Source of the DNA: Paenibacillus glycanilyticus
Lineage (GTDB): Bacteria; Bacillota; Bacilli; Paenibacillales; Paenibacillaceae
Length of the DNA stretch: 64,000 nucleotides
Assembly: GCF_030161375.1 (NCBI RefSeq)
Contig: NZ_BSSQ01000013.1
Span: 295,583 to 359,582, forward strand
Direction: 5' to 3'
Part shown: in pieces, positions 26,141 through 35,186 of the stretch
Numbering within the stretch: position 1 is the stretch's first letter
Layout: each line of letters opens with the position of its first letter
Program-made: the position numbers and the translations under genes
The notes under the pieces: generated by a model
What the model was told of the DNA's origin: nothing
Databases searched by the model: none
The model's input: only the letters and a program-made list of their open reading frames with translations

Positions 26141-26473
26141 CTAGGTCCATTTAGCTGCCCACAGCTTCATTTGCTTCAAAATCGCATGCAAGTCTTCGCC
26201 TTTAGGGGTAAGCGTATATTCAACGGTTACGGGTACAGTCGGATAAACCTGACGCTCGAGTACTCCTTTTTCCTCCAAATGGCGGAGGGTGCTTGTTAAT
26301 GCGCGAGGGCTGACGGCTGGAATCAGGCGTTGCAGTTCTCCAAATCTTTTGGTGCCGCAAAACAGCTCCCGAATGACAAGAAACGCCCACTTGCCGCCGA
26401 TGACGTCCAATGTTTTCTCAATATTGCATTCAATGGTTTCAGGGTCTTTCGGAATATAGTTATTTGCGTTCAT
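26141..26473 (-). CDS. HxlR family transcription regulator
   Basis: 110 residues from ATG 26473 (GGGAG and AAGG upstream on the minus strand); an in-frame ATG at 26494 lacks a ribosome site. Winged-helix HxlR features: ECNIEKTLDVIGGKWAFLVIRELFCGTKRFGELQRLIPAVSPRALTSTLRHLEEKGVL and YTLTPKGEDL. It has a single Cys (ECNIE) near the N-terminus, as in redox- or aldehyde-sensing HxlR/HypR members. Divergent from the MFS gene 125 bp away, so it probably controls that gene and itself. Confidence 0.9.
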   Translation of the reverse strand: MNANNYIPKDPETIECNIEKTLDVIGGKWAFLVIRELFCGTKRFGELQRLIPAVSPRALTSTLRHLEEKGVLERQVYPTVPVTVEYTLTPKGEDLHAILKQMKLWAAKWT

Positions 26474-26598
26474 GATCCTTATTACTCCCTTCATGCCTTA
26501 CTTTACTTACGATCCCAAGTTACTTTCAGTATAGTATATATAATAGAAATAATAAATACGGTATGATGGGTTCAGGCTTTAGCGAGAGGATGTAAACA

Positions 26599-27753
26599 AT
26601 GAAGTTGGTTTTGCTTAGAGGTTATAACTTTTTCTATTTTTCGACGTTCGCTATGTTTTTGTCTTTCCTTCCGTTATATTTTGCGGAGAAAGGGTTTAGC
26701 GCATCGAAGATTGGACTGATTCTGGGGACGGGGAGTATTGTCGGCGTCTTCTCCCAGCCGTTATGGGGGATGATCAGCGATCGGTTCAAAACCGTCAAGG
26801 TCGTTCTGCTTCTATTATTAGCGGCATCATTAGGACTTGGCGTTTGGTTATTCTCGAATTCGTATATGCCTGCAGCTTTTGTGCTGACGGCAGCAATGTA
26901 TTTCGTCTTGATGCCCGCTGATCCGCTAACGGAAAGCATGAATTACCGGCTTGCGGAGAAAACGGGCGTCAGCTTTGGTTCCATTCGGATGTACGGCGCG
27001 CTGGGTTACGCTGTTGCTTCCTATATAATAGGTTATGTTGGCGATCATTACGGGATGGGCAGTTTTATGTATATGTACGCTGCTTATGCCGCCGTTACTT
27101 TTTTACTGTGCGTCTTGCTGCCGGAAACGCCGGCAACCGGCAAACCGGTAGCTTTGCGGGATATGTTGCCGTTCTTGAAGGACAAGCGAACCGTTCAGTT
27201 TCTTCTGCTTGTGCTGCTCATTGCGATTCCTCATCGAATGAACGACGGTTACGTAGGGTTATATGTCAAAAGTCTCGGCGGCGGGGTAGGCATGGTTGGA
27301 CAAGCGTGGTTTGTCATGACACTGGCTGAAGTCGCAGCCTTTGCCTTGATCCACCGGTTTATCAAACCGGGCAGAGAGCTTAAGGTAATCTCGATTGCTT
27401 CCGGGTTTTATGTGCTTCGGTTTGCTTTGTCGGCCTGGTGGGATACCCCTGCTGCCGTTGTAGGGTTGCAGTTGTTTCAAGGCTTGTCTTTCGTATTGTT
27501 TTACGCGGCATCGATCCAATATCTATACACGTTAATACCGGAGCAGTGGAAAGCAACCGGACAAACCATTCTTGCCATGCTGTTGTTCGGAATCTCGAGC
27601 ATCATTTCCTCCGCGTTAGGAGGATGGCTGTTTGACTGGATAGGGGGACAAGCTCTATATGCATGCATGGCGGTTCTATCCTTGATCGGAATGTGCTGCA
27701 GTCTGTTCGTCCAGGGGACTGTCAATCAAATGAAAAGGATCCGACCATCCTAA
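26599..27753 (+). CDS. MFS transporter (MFS_1-like / HcaT-LacY-related group)
   Basis: 384 residues, twelve helices, with the family start YNFFYFSTFAMFLSFLPLYFAEKGFSASKIG, the loop PLWGMISDRFKTVK and the SFGSIRMYGALGYAVASYIIGYVGD stretch typical of sugar- or phenylpropionate-type symporters such as YwbF. Ribosome site GAGAGGATG. The divergent HxlR gene hints at export or uptake of a small toxic compound, but the substrate is not readable. Confidence 0.88.
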   Translation: MKLVLLRGYNFFYFSTFAMFLSFLPLYFAEKGFSASKIGLILGTGSIVGVFSQPLWGMISDRFKTVKVVLLLLLAASLGLGVWLFSNSYMPAAFVLTAAMYFVLMPADPLTESMNYRLAEKTGVSFGSIRMYGALGYAVASYIIGYVGDHYGMGSFMYMYAAYAAVTFLLCVLLPETPATGKPVALRDMLPFLKDKRTVQFLLLVLLIAIPHRMNDGYVGLYVKSLGGGVGMVGQAWFVMTLAEVAAFALIHRFIKPGRELKVISIASGFYVLRFALSAWWDTPAAVVGLQLFQGLSFVLFYAASIQYLYTLIPEQWKATGQTILAMLLFGISSIISSALGGWLFDWIGGQALYACMAVLSLIGMCCSLFVQGTVNQMKRIRPS

Positions 27754-27772
27754 AGATGGTTGGATCCTTTTT
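27733..27772. terminator. Terminator between the convergent MFS and spore-lipoprotein genes
   Basis: AAAAGGATCCGACCATC pairs with GATGGTTGGATCCTTTTT. The A run on the left and T run on the right allow it to act for both strands. Confidence 0.85.
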
Positions 27773-27807
27773 GTATATATAATAGAAGAGATTTTTTTGG
27801 AAATGAA

Positions 27808-28557
27808 TTATAGGTTAGGGATAATCGATTGTCCGCCGCGGTTTTTGGCACGGATCTGATCGTAATCCTTAATCTTCTGCGGCATAATCTTGCCGCCTGC
27901 GAACTGATACTTCACCAACGTATTAAAGTCTTTCAGCCATGGGGTTAAGGAATGGTTCATCCACGCTTCTTTGGCATATTCATTTAATTCGTTCACGAAA
28001 TCCATGTTCGCCGAAATATGCACTTCTTGAACGGCTGGCGCAAGCTCTCTTACTTTTACCGCGACGGTCTGCTTCAGTTCATCGGACAACATGCTGTGAT
28101 CGTTAACCGTAAATAGGGAGTTGTAAGGCGTCACCAACTGGCGGTTATCCCAGCGTTGGCTGCCCGTATCGTGATTGTATACGCCTTCGCTCGATCCGCT
28201 GCGGTCCTGTTCATCGGTATGGCCCGCGCTTTTGGTGCCGACTGCCGTCCAATCAAGAGCCAAGCCAACATAAGCATTCTTGTCGGTAAGCATAACGATC
28301 GCGGAACCTACTCCGCCAAGCTTGGATACTTCATTAGAAATCGTATTGCTGTATTCGAAAAAGTTGTTGTCGTGCTGGTGAGGATTGTTGGCGGAAGAGG
28401 TCCCGTACATTTTGCCGCCAAGCATCTTGGCATCGCCGGTTTTCCTGCTGCCGTAATCATGATCGCTGCTCTGGATCTTCTTCTCATAACCGCAAGCCGC
28501 AGTCATGCTTATTAATAAACAAGAAATCATCAGTAATCCGGATACGCGTTTGTTCAA
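27808..28557 (-). CDS. Spore lipoprotein, YhcN/YlaJ family
   Basis: 249 residues. A lipoprotein signal (LLMISCLLISMTAAC) is followed by a Lys/Ser linker and the YhcN/YlaJ core: ISNEVSKLGGVGSAIVMLTDKNAYVGLAL and KVRELAPAVQEVHISANMDFVNELNEYAKEAW. The family is found in the inner membrane or cortex region of Bacillus spores and affects germination or outgrowth. Monocistronic on the minus strand. Confidence 0.88.
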   Translation of the reverse strand: MNKRVSGLLMISCLLISMTAACGYEKKIQSSDHDYGSRKTGDAKMLGGKMYGTSSANNPHQHDNNFFEYSNTISNEVSKLGGVGSAIVMLTDKNAYVGLALDWTAVGTKSAGHTDEQDRSGSSEGVYNHDTGSQRWDNRQLVTPYNSLFTVNDHSMLSDELKQTVAVKVRELAPAVQEVHISANMDFVNELNEYAKEAWMNHSLTPWLKDFNTLVKYQFAGGKIMPQKIKDYDQIRAKNRGGQSIIPNL

Positions 28558-28927
28558 GGTAATCAGCCTCCATTCGGGCAGTTATAGGAATAGGGTTTGT
28601 AGGGAACGATGAAATATACGCTTCGGCCTCCATACATAATTGACCATGGGTTTGGTGCACAATGTAGGGTAGGGAAACCATGTTCTGAAGCATGTTTAGA
28701 ACGGCTTTGTCAAAGCCGGGAAACCGTGAAAAACCTGAGTTTTTGACAGCTTTGAGAACAATTTGTGAACTCTCTGTGGAACATTGACAAATAAGTACAG
28801 CAACTTTATATTTAATTAAGTGATTTAGTTCCAGTAGTTGTCATAACATCTGTGAAACACGCAGTTTGCGCATTATTTACAAAGATGTATGCATCTGCGA
28901 AAACGTCAAAAGTGGGGTTGATTATTG
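28558..28927 (+). promoter_or_regulatory. Control region of the cytochrome oxidase operon with a sigma-A promoter
   Basis: The 370-bp gap holds a very good promoter: TTGACA (28784-28789), 17-bp spacer, TATATT (28807-28812), about 115 bp before ctaC. Upstream are a palindrome CGGCTTTGTCAAAGCCG (around 28700-28716) and a TTTGTGAAC sequence (28762-28770) that resembles ResD-type sites, with another CTGTGAAAC downstream (around 28850). The promoter is seen directly; the regulator assignment is inferred. Confidence 0.6.
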
Positions 28928-29974
28928 ATGAATCGGTGGCAGTTTTTTAGAAAGCTTGCGCCGCTTCTGGCCTTGATGGTGCTCGTGCTGTCGGCATGCG
29001 GACGGAGTGACTTGTCCACGCTGAGGCCCCAAGGTCCTGTAGCGGAAGAGCAATTCGGACTGATGAAGCTGGCGATCTCAATCATGCTCATCGTGATTGT
29101 TGTCGTGTTTGCGATTTCTTTCTATGTAATTATTCGTTTCCGCAGACGTCCTGGCGACAAAACGATTCCGAAACAAGTGGAAGGTAACCATAAGCTGGAG
29201 ATTATCTGGACGGTCATTCCGATTATCCTGCTGATCATCCTGGGTGTACCAACTATTCAATCGGTATTTAACCTCTCAAAGGATCACACAAAAGATCCGG
29301 AGGCGGTTAAAGTTGTCGTTACGGCTCACCAATATTGGTGGGAATTCGAATATCCTGAGCTTGGTATCAAGACTGCGCAGGAATTGGTTATCCCGAAAGG
29401 CAAGACGATTTCCATCGAAGCAAAATCCGCAGACGTTATTCACTCGTTCTGGATTCCGTCTCTGGCCGGTAAAACCGATGCAAACCCTGGAGCTAACGAA
29501 AACATCATGTATTTCTCAGCTCCAAAAGAAGGCGTTTACTTAGGTAAATGCGCCGAGCTTTGCGGCCCTTCGCACGGCCTTATGGACTTTAAAGTAAAAT
29601 CGGTGGACGAAGCTTCGTTTGACCGCTGGACTGCAGCATTGAAAGCGCCAACTTCGCTTCCGAGCGACCCAGCTATCAAAGAAGCCTTTGTAAGCAAATG
29701 CTTGACTTGCCACGCTGTAGGCGATCAAGGCGGTCCTGCATTCCCTAACCTGACTGGTATCGGCAGCCGTGAGACTGTTGGTGGTATCCTCGTGAACACT
29801 GATGATCCGAAATATTCCAATGAGGGCTCGACTTACGATAACCTTCATCGCTGGATTAAAGATCCGCAGGCTGTTAAACCGGGCACGCTTATGCCTCAGG
29901 TTGACTTGACTGAGCAGGAGCTTGACGGAATCGCGAAATATTTATCGGAACTTAAACTCGACTACGAACAATAA
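28928..29974 (+). CDS. ctaC: Cytochrome caa3 oxidase subunit II with fused cytochrome c
   Basis: 348 residues from ATG 28928 (a TTG three bases upstream is in frame). Lipoprotein signal with LSAC, then two membrane helices. The CuA domain has Cys208, Cys212, His216 and Met219 (CAELCGPSHGLM). A C-terminal cytochrome c domain carries the heme motif CLTCH (258-262) and a later Met ligand in GTLMPQ. It takes electrons from cytochrome c and passes them to subunit I. First gene of ctaCDEF. Confidence 0.96.
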   Translation: MNRWQFFRKLAPLLALMVLVLSACGRSDLSTLRPQGPVAEEQFGLMKLAISIMLIVIVVVFAISFYVIIRFRRRPGDKTIPKQVEGNHKLEIIWTVIPIILLIILGVPTIQSVFNLSKDHTKDPEAVKVVVTAHQYWWEFEYPELGIKTAQELVIPKGKTISIEAKSADVIHSFWIPSLAGKTDANPGANENIMYFSAPKEGVYLGKCAELCGPSHGLMDFKVKSVDEASFDRWTAALKAPTSLPSDPAIKEAFVSKCLTCHAVGDQGGPAFPNLTGIGSRETVGGILVNTDDPKYSNEGSTYDNLHRWIKDPQAVKPGTLMPQVDLTEQELDGIAKYLSELKLDYEQ

Positions 29975-30002
29975 TCATCGGTGATTAGAGGAGGTACCTA
30001 CC

Positions 30003-31886
30003 TTGGCTCATGGACATGCGGTTAAACGTTATTCCGGCCTGATGGATTGGCTGACAACGGTTGACCACAAAAAAATCGGTATTTTATATTTAATCGCCGG
30101 AGGTTTTTTCTTCCTTGTCGGCGGTTTGGAAGCACTTCTTATTCGGATTCAGCTTTGGAAGCCGCTTAATGATTTCGTTAGTGCGGATACATATAATGAG
30201 CTGCTTACGATGCACGGTACTACGATGATCTTCCTTGCGGCGATGCCTGTCATCTTCGCTTTGATGAACGCAATCGTACCGTTGCAGATTGGCGCACGCG
30301 ACGTAGCGTACCCATTCGTCAATGCAATCGGTTTCTGGACATTCTTCGCAGGCGCAGTACTGCTGAATGTCAGCTGGTTTACAGGCTCAGCACCAGACGG
30401 TGGTTGGACCGCCTATGCACCGTTCTCGGGTTCGACCTTTAACGGGGACCACGGTTTTGACTACTATGTACTTGGCCTTCAGATTGCCGGTATCGGTACG
30501 CTGGTCGGCGGTATCAACTTCCTGGTTACCATCATTAATATGCGCGCTCCGGGAATGACCTTCATGCGCATGCCGATGTTCACATGGTCCGTATTCATTA
30601 CTTCGGCATTGATCCTGTTCGCATTCCCAGCGCTGACAGTTGGCCTTGCGGCTATGATGTTTGACCGTATATTCGATGCGAACTTCTTCGATCCATCGGG
30701 CGGCGGCAACACCGTACTCTGGGAGCATATCTTCTGGATCTTCGGGCATCCTGAGGTATATATCCTGATCTTGCCGGCATTCGGCGTTATTTCCGAAGTT
30801 GTCAGCACATTCTCGCGTAAACGCCTGTTTGGTTACAGCTCGATGGTATTTGCTACCATCCTGATCGGCTTCTTGGGCTTCATGGTTTGGGCGCATCACA
30901 TGTTCACGACTGGTCTTGGACCGGTAGCGAACGGTTTGTTCTCCATCGCTACGATGTTGATCGCCGTACCAACAGGTATTAAGATCTTCAACTGGCTGTT
31001 CACCTTGTGGGGCGGCTCGATTACATTCACGTCAGCGAACTTGTTCGCCGTAGGTTTTATCCCAACGTTCGTAATGGGCGGCGTAACCGGCGTCATGCTT
31101 GCAGCGGCTCCAGCCGACTTCCAGTATCATGACTCGTATTTCGTCGTAGCGCATTTCCACTACGTAATCGTTGGCGGTCTTGTACTGGGTCTCTTCTCGG
31201 GTCTTCATTACTGGTGGCCTAAGATGTTCGGACGCATGCTGAATGAAGGACTTGGCAAGCTGACGTTCTGGACATTCTTTATCGGCTTCCACCTGACGTT
31301 CTTCGTACAGCATTTCCTTGGTCTGATGGGCATGCCTCGACGGATCTGGACTTATCTGGACGGCCTGGGCTTCAACGAAATGAACTTGATCAGTACAATC
31401 GGCGCAATGCTGATGGGACTGGGTACTATCTTCTTCCTTCTGAACATTGTCATTACGGCTTTCAAACCTAAAACAGCCGCGAATGACCCTTGGGAAGACG
31501 GACGTACGCTGGAGTGGACAATCCCCTCGCCGGCACCTGAGTACAACTTCAAACAAACTCCGCTTGTACGCGGTTATGATGCATTCTGGAAAGAAAAGAT
31601 GGAAGGCCATACCGAGATGACGCCGGCTGAACCAATTGGTTCGATTCATATGCCATCTCCATCCATTCTGCCAATGATCATGGCGATCGGCTTGTTCATA
31701 ACAGGTCTTGGTCTCATGTATTCGCATGGCGAATGGGGTAAAATCGCAGGTATTGAAGCAGGCTATGTGGTAGGCGGTATTGGTTTGATTATTACGTTCA
31801 CTTGTATGATCATCCGCTCCCTGGTCGATGACCATGGCTTCCATATCGAACCGGAAGAACTGCAAGATAAGGGGGTAAAAGCATGA
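30003..31886 (+). CDS. ctaD: Cytochrome caa3 oxidase subunit I
   Basis: 627 residues from a TTG start set by AGGAGG eight bases upstream. Twelve to fourteen helices. The heme/CuB core is visible: MHGTTMIFL (low-spin heme His), the HPEVYILILPAFGVISE loop with the His-Tyr pair, WAHHMFTTG for CuB and HDSYFVVAHFHYVIVGG for the heme a3/a ligands. It reduces oxygen to water and pumps protons. It overlaps ctaE by 4 bp. Confidence 0.97.
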   Translation: MAHGHAVKRYSGLMDWLTTVDHKKIGILYLIAGGFFFLVGGLEALLIRIQLWKPLNDFVSADTYNELLTMHGTTMIFLAAMPVIFALMNAIVPLQIGARDVAYPFVNAIGFWTFFAGAVLLNVSWFTGSAPDGGWTAYAPFSGSTFNGDHGFDYYVLGLQIAGIGTLVGGINFLVTIINMRAPGMTFMRMPMFTWSVFITSALILFAFPALTVGLAAMMFDRIFDANFFDPSGGGNTVLWEHIFWIFGHPEVYILILPAFGVISEVVSTFSRKRLFGYSSMVFATILIGFLGFMVWAHHMFTTGLGPVANGLFSIATMLIAVPTGIKIFNWLFTLWGGSITFTSANLFAVGFIPTFVMGGVTGVMLAAAPADFQYHDSYFVVAHFHYVIVGGLVLGLFSGLHYWWPKMFGRMLNEGLGKLTFWTFFIGFHLTFFVQHFLGLMGMPRRIWTYLDGLGFNEMNLISTIGAMLMGLGTIFFLLNIVITAFKPKTAANDPWEDGRTLEWTIPSPAPEYNFKQTPLVRGYDAFWKEKMEGHTEMTPAEPIGSIHMPSPSILPMIMAIGLFITGLGLMYSHGEWGKIAGIEAGYVVGGIGLIITFTCMIIRSLVDDHGFHIEPEELQDKGVKA

Positions 31887-32497
31887 GTGCACATTCCCAT
31901 GACGGCCATTTGCCTCATGAGCCTGAAAAAGCAACCCTCGAGGGTCGCAATAAGATTCTTGGTTTCTGGTTATTCCTTGGTGCGGAAACGGTCCTGTTCG
32001 GAACGCTCTTCTCGGCGTTCCTGGCACTTCGCGATCAAGTGCTTGACGGTCCTACATCGCAAGAGCTGTTCGAGCTTCCGCTCGTTGCTCTTGCAACCGG
32101 CTTGCTCCTGACTTCGTCGCTTACGAGCGTATTTGCAACTCAAGCCCTTCATATGCATAAAGTAAAGGCCATGATTGGGTGGCTGCTCGTAACGATTATT
32201 TTGGGTCTTGGTTTCCTTGGCCTCGAGATCTACGAGTTCACGCATTACGTTCATGAAGGCCACGGCTTTACGACGAGCGCATTCAGCTCCTCGTTCTATA
32301 CGCTGGTTGGCTTCCACGGTGCTCACGTAGCGTTTGGTATTGGTTGGATTTCGCTTCTGATCGGACAATTAATGAAGAAAGGCCTGACGGTGACAACTGC
32401 ACCTAAAGCCTATGTTGCCGGTATCTACTGGCATTTCATCGACGTTGTCTGGGTATTTATCTTCACCGTCGTTTACCTGATGGGAAAGGTGGGCTAG
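31883..32497 (+). CDS. ctaE: Cytochrome caa3 oxidase subunit III
   Basis: 204 residues, five helices, with the family motifs KILGFWLFLGAETVLFGTLFSAFLAL and FYTLVGFHGAHVAFGIGWI, and YWHFIDVVWVFIFTVVYL at the C-terminus. The His-rich N-terminus (SAHSHDGHLPHEPEK) is typical of Bacillus-type subunits. Start ATG overlaps the ctaD stop. Confidence 0.96.
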   Translation: MSAHSHDGHLPHEPEKATLEGRNKILGFWLFLGAETVLFGTLFSAFLALRDQVLDGPTSQELFELPLVALATGLLLTSSLTSVFATQALHMHKVKAMIGWLLVTIILGLGFLGLEIYEFTHYVHEGHGFTTSAFSSSFYTLVGFHGAHVAFGIGWISLLIGQLMKKGLTVTTAPKAYVAGIYWHFIDVVWVFIFTVVYLMGKVG

Positions 32498-32500
32498 TCC

Positions 32501-32821
32501 ATGGCAAGCAATCATCATTCCGCTGAAAATGAGCGTCCGGTTCGGCACAGAGTTGAAGGACCTAAGAAGCACATCGTTGCTTTTATCTTCTCGATCCTGC
32601 TGACACTGATCGCGTTCGCGGCAGTTGCCGGCGGTGAGATTAACACCGACTTCATCTACATCATTCTTATCGGCTGCGCAATCTTGCAAGTATTTGTACA
32701 GATGGCGTTCTGGATGCACATGAAGGATCGCGGCCATACTTGGGCGATCATCGGTATTCTGTTCGGCGTATTCGTCGTCTTCACATGTGTTATCATGGCT
32801 GAATATTGGGCTTGGTGGTAA
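32501..32821 (+). CDS. ctaF: Cytochrome caa3 oxidase subunit IV
   Basis: 106 residues, three helices; the COX4_pro pattern is clear (HIVAFIFSILLTLIAFAAVAG, LIGCAILQVFVQMAFWMHMKDRGH, FTCVIMAEYWAWW). It starts three bases after ctaE and ends the core oxidase genes before a terminator. Confidence 0.94.
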   Translation: MASNHHSAENERPVRHRVEGPKKHIVAFIFSILLTLIAFAAVAGGEINTDFIYIILIGCAILQVFVQMAFWMHMKDRGHTWAIIGILFGVFVVFTCVIMAEYWAWW

Positions 32822-32837
32822 CATTACCGCATAATTG

Positions 32838-32875
32838 AAAAGAGGAGGGTTCCCTAATACGGACCCTCCTCTTTT
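32838..32875 (+). terminator. Terminator after ctaF
   Basis: AAAAGAGGAGGGT and ACCCTCCTCTTTT arms with an inner CC/GG pair around CTAATAC. Confidence 0.88.
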
Positions 32876-32901
32876 GCAGATATTTGAAAGGAGCTGCATC
32901 C

Positions 32902-33831
32902 ATGCTAGGCTTACAGTATTTCAGCTTTGAAGAGTTGTGGACCCCATGGCTTTTGTTCTCTATGATCGCCGTTGTGATTCTTTATTTCTATTTGATTGGA
33001 CCATGGCGGGAGAAGCATGAGCCACAGGCAGATAAGGCAAACATTTGGCAGAAAATCATGTTCGTGTCCGCAACGATTATGTTCTACCTCGTACAGGGAG
33101 GACCTTTCAGTTTGCTTGGCCACATGATGTTCACGTTCCATATGATCGATATGTCCGTCTCTTATTTGATTGTGCCGCCTATGCTGCTGCTCTCGGTTCC
33201 CAGCTTCATTTGGAGGCGAATGTTCGCGGCCCAAAGCTGGAAGAAGCTAAGATTTCTGACGCATCCGATTGCAGCGATTTTGTTGTTTAATGTGTTGTTC
33301 TCGCTTTATCATATCCCGCTTATCAATGATTATGTGATGACCCATTATTGGTTGCACCGGTTAGTGTATGTGATTCTGCTTATTGCTGCTATGTTGATGT
33401 GGGCACAAATCGCGAATCCGGTTCCGGAATGGAACCGTTTGACCGATCTGAAGAAGATGGCGTATGTATTTGCCAACGGTGTGCTACTGACGCCTGCCTG
33501 CGCATTTATTATCTTCGCTACTACTCCGATGTATGCGGTTTATAGCGATCCCGCCGTATGGGTGAAGGCGATGGGGTATTGCGTGAGCGATCCGTCGCAG
33601 CTTCTTGTCTTGTTTGATGGTCCTCAGTTCTTCAATCTTCTCTCCAGTCCGGAAGAGGATCAGCAACTTGGCGGTATTGTGATGAAGCTGCTGCAAGAGT
33701 TCATGTACGGCGTCATTTTGGCTTATATCTTCTTCCATTGGTTCAAACGCGAGCATAAGGACGATGATGTAACAAATGTGACAAATGAAGCGCCAAATGA
33801 GTTGTCCAATATGAATAAAGGCACGGTATAA
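32902..33831 (+). CDS. ctaG: Cytochrome c oxidase assembly factor CtaG
   Basis: 309 residues from ATG 32902, selected because AAAGGAG precedes it by eight bases. Seven or so helices of the caa3_CtaG family, with MLGLQYFSFEELWTPWLLFSM, HMMFTFHMIDMSVSYLIVPPMLLL and HYWLHRLVYVILLIAAMLMWAQIANPVPEW. In B. subtilis it is needed for caa3 oxidase assembly, probably for CuB insertion. The C-terminal tail is charged (HKDDDVTNVTNE). Confidence 0.94.
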   Translation: MLGLQYFSFEELWTPWLLFSMIAVVILYFYLIGPWREKHEPQADKANIWQKIMFVSATIMFYLVQGGPFSLLGHMMFTFHMIDMSVSYLIVPPMLLLSVPSFIWRRMFAAQSWKKLRFLTHPIAAILLFNVLFSLYHIPLINDYVMTHYWLHRLVYVILLIAAMLMWAQIANPVPEWNRLTDLKKMAYVFANGVLLTPACAFIIFATTPMYAVYSDPAVWVKAMGYCVSDPSQLLVLFDGPQFFNLLSSPEEDQQLGGIVMKLLQEFMYGVILAYIFFHWFKREHKDDDVTNVTNEAPNELSNMNKGTV

Positions 33832-33889
33832 TAGAGCAGAAGAAAGCTAGACGGCAACACTCATATAAATCTTTTAGGTGGGATAAGCA

Positions 33890-34354
33890 TTGGACAAGTA
33901 CACACTTTTTCCTACGATCAGTACGAGCTTTATCGTCATAAGCGCGATTCTGGTCGCGATCGGCTGGAATCTGGCTATTAAGCGGAAGCTCGATCAGCAT
34001 AAGAAAGTAATGATTGCAGCGGCTATTGCTGCGCTCATCTTTTTCATCATCTACTCGTCCCGTACCGTTCTTGTCGGCAATACGGAGTGGGGCGGACCGG
34101 ACAGCCTTAAGCCTTATTACTTGACGTTCCTGTTATTCCACATCGTGCTGGCTACGGTCGCAGCGGCATTTGGCATAACGACGCTGGTGCTTGGCTTTAA
34201 AGAGAAATACTCGAAACACAGAAAATGGGGACGGGTCACTTCGATGATTTGGTTTTTTACCGCGATCACGGGTGTTGCCGTATATATTCTGTTGTACGTG
34301 ATGTATCCGGGCGGCCATACCAAACCGGTTATTGATGCGATTTTTGGTTGGTAA
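33890..34354 (+). CDS. ctaM: DUF420 membrane protein, CtaM-like oxidase assembly factor
   Basis: 154 residues from TTG 33890 with AGGTGGG upstream. Four to five helices with family motifs PTISTSFIVISAILVAIGWNLAIKRKLDQHKKVMIAA, FFIIYSSRTVLVGNTEWGGP and FTAITGVAVYILLYVMYPGG. DUF420 proteins next to ctaG in Bacillales are known as CtaM and are needed for quinol/cytochrome oxidase maturation in Staphylococcus. The role here is inferred from family and position. Confidence 0.85.
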   Translation: MDKYTLFPTISTSFIVISAILVAIGWNLAIKRKLDQHKKVMIAAAIAALIFFIIYSSRTVLVGNTEWGGPDSLKPYYLTFLLFHIVLATVAAAFGITTLVLGFKEKYSKHRKWGRVTSMIWFFTAITGVAVYILLYVMYPGGHTKPVIDAIFGW

Positions 34355-34358
34355 CCAC

Positions 34359-34410
34359 AAAGCGTAGATCTCAAGGGAGATATTATCCCGCGGGCTCTAC
34401 GCTTTTTTTT
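34359..34410 (+). terminator. Terminator after the oxidase cluster
   Basis: AAAGCGTAGA (34359-34368) pairs with TCTACGCTTT, followed by eight T in total. A large 27-base inner region (GGGAGATATTATCCC) can form its own stem. Confidence 0.85.
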
Positions 34411-34500
34411 AGGCTATGTTAAACCGTGATTTTTGTTGAAACAGGAATTGATATATTGATCTGGAATGTTATTACTAAGTAAATTATAAAGGAGCCAGTT

Positions 34501-35046
34501 ATGAATAAAGATGAGCTTGGGAGATTATATCCGATCACAGTTGTTCCTTACGATGCCAATTGGACATCACAGTTTAAAAATGAAAAACAAATCTTAATGA
34601 ACATGCTCAGTTCTGAAATAGCTTTAAGAATAGAACATATCGGCAGTACGGCGGTACCTAATTTATCAGCAAAGCCGACAATTGATATCTTTGTGGAGAT
34701 TCCAAAGGAAAATAAAGTACGTGAATTGATAATTAGTAAGATGACCCAAAATAATTATATACACATGACAGAGCAAAACAATTATCTAATGTTTGTTAAA
34801 GGATATTCTCCAAAAGGATTAGAAAAAGAGTCTTTCCATATACACATGGATACAAAAGATTCAGACTTTTTTTCGGATAGAGCGTATTTCCGGGATTATC
34901 TACGGGCGAATCCTACTGTTGCCAAACAGTATGAAGAACTAAAGTTTAATTTAGCGGAAATCTATAAGTATGATAGGGAAGCCTATACTGATAATAAGGC
35001 GGATTTCGTTAGTAAAATAACCAAACTGGCGAAAGAGAAATTATAA
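34501..35046 (+). CDS. GrpB/UPF0157 family protein (nucleotidyltransferase-like)
   Basis: 181 residues. The start PITVVPYDANWTSQFKNEKQ is followed by the core motif RIEHIGSTAVPNLSAKPTIDIFVEIP, whose GS and spaced Asp match the nucleotidyltransferase fold of this family. The C-terminal RDYLRANPTVAKQYEELK is also typical. The reaction is unknown; some members are fused to CoA-kinase-like domains. Start ATG follows AAAGGAGCC. Base composition is more AT-rich than the oxidase genes before it, which suggests it was acquired. Confidence 0.85.
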   Translation: MNKDELGRLYPITVVPYDANWTSQFKNEKQILMNMLSSEIALRIEHIGSTAVPNLSAKPTIDIFVEIPKENKVRELIISKMTQNNYIHMTEQNNYLMFVKGYSPKGLEKESFHIHMDTKDSDFFSDRAYFRDYLRANPTVAKQYEELKFNLAEIYKYDREAYTDNKADFVSKITKLAKEKL

Positions 35047-35105
35047 AAGTTTATCGACATAAGTATTTAACAGAGGCTTACTTTAAATAAAAAATGGTAA
35101 AACTG

Positions 35106-35170
35106 TTGACTCTCGGTTATGCTGTGTATATACTGTGCTTATGAATATACACAGTATAATGACTGTGCTT
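35106..35170 (+). promoter_or_regulatory. Promoter and operator of the YtrA-type operon
   Basis: TTGACT (35106-35111), 17-bp spacer, TATACT (35129-35134). Two overlapping inverted repeats cover the -10 box: CTGTGTATAT (35122-35131) with ATATACACAG (35145-35154), and TATACTGTG (35129-35137) with CACAGTATA (35150-35158). ACTGTGCTT also repeats at 35132 and 35162, 30 bp apart. The likely binder is the GntR-type protein at 35931. Confidence 0.75.
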
Positions 35171-35186
35171 GAAGGGAGAGGGGCTT

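Noticed and set aside
31032..32027. 331-codon open frame on the minus strand opposite ctaD/ctaE
   Set aside because: It lies fully opposite strongly conserved oxidase genes, has a composition rich in His/Arg/Cys typical of antisense shadows, and no ribosome site.
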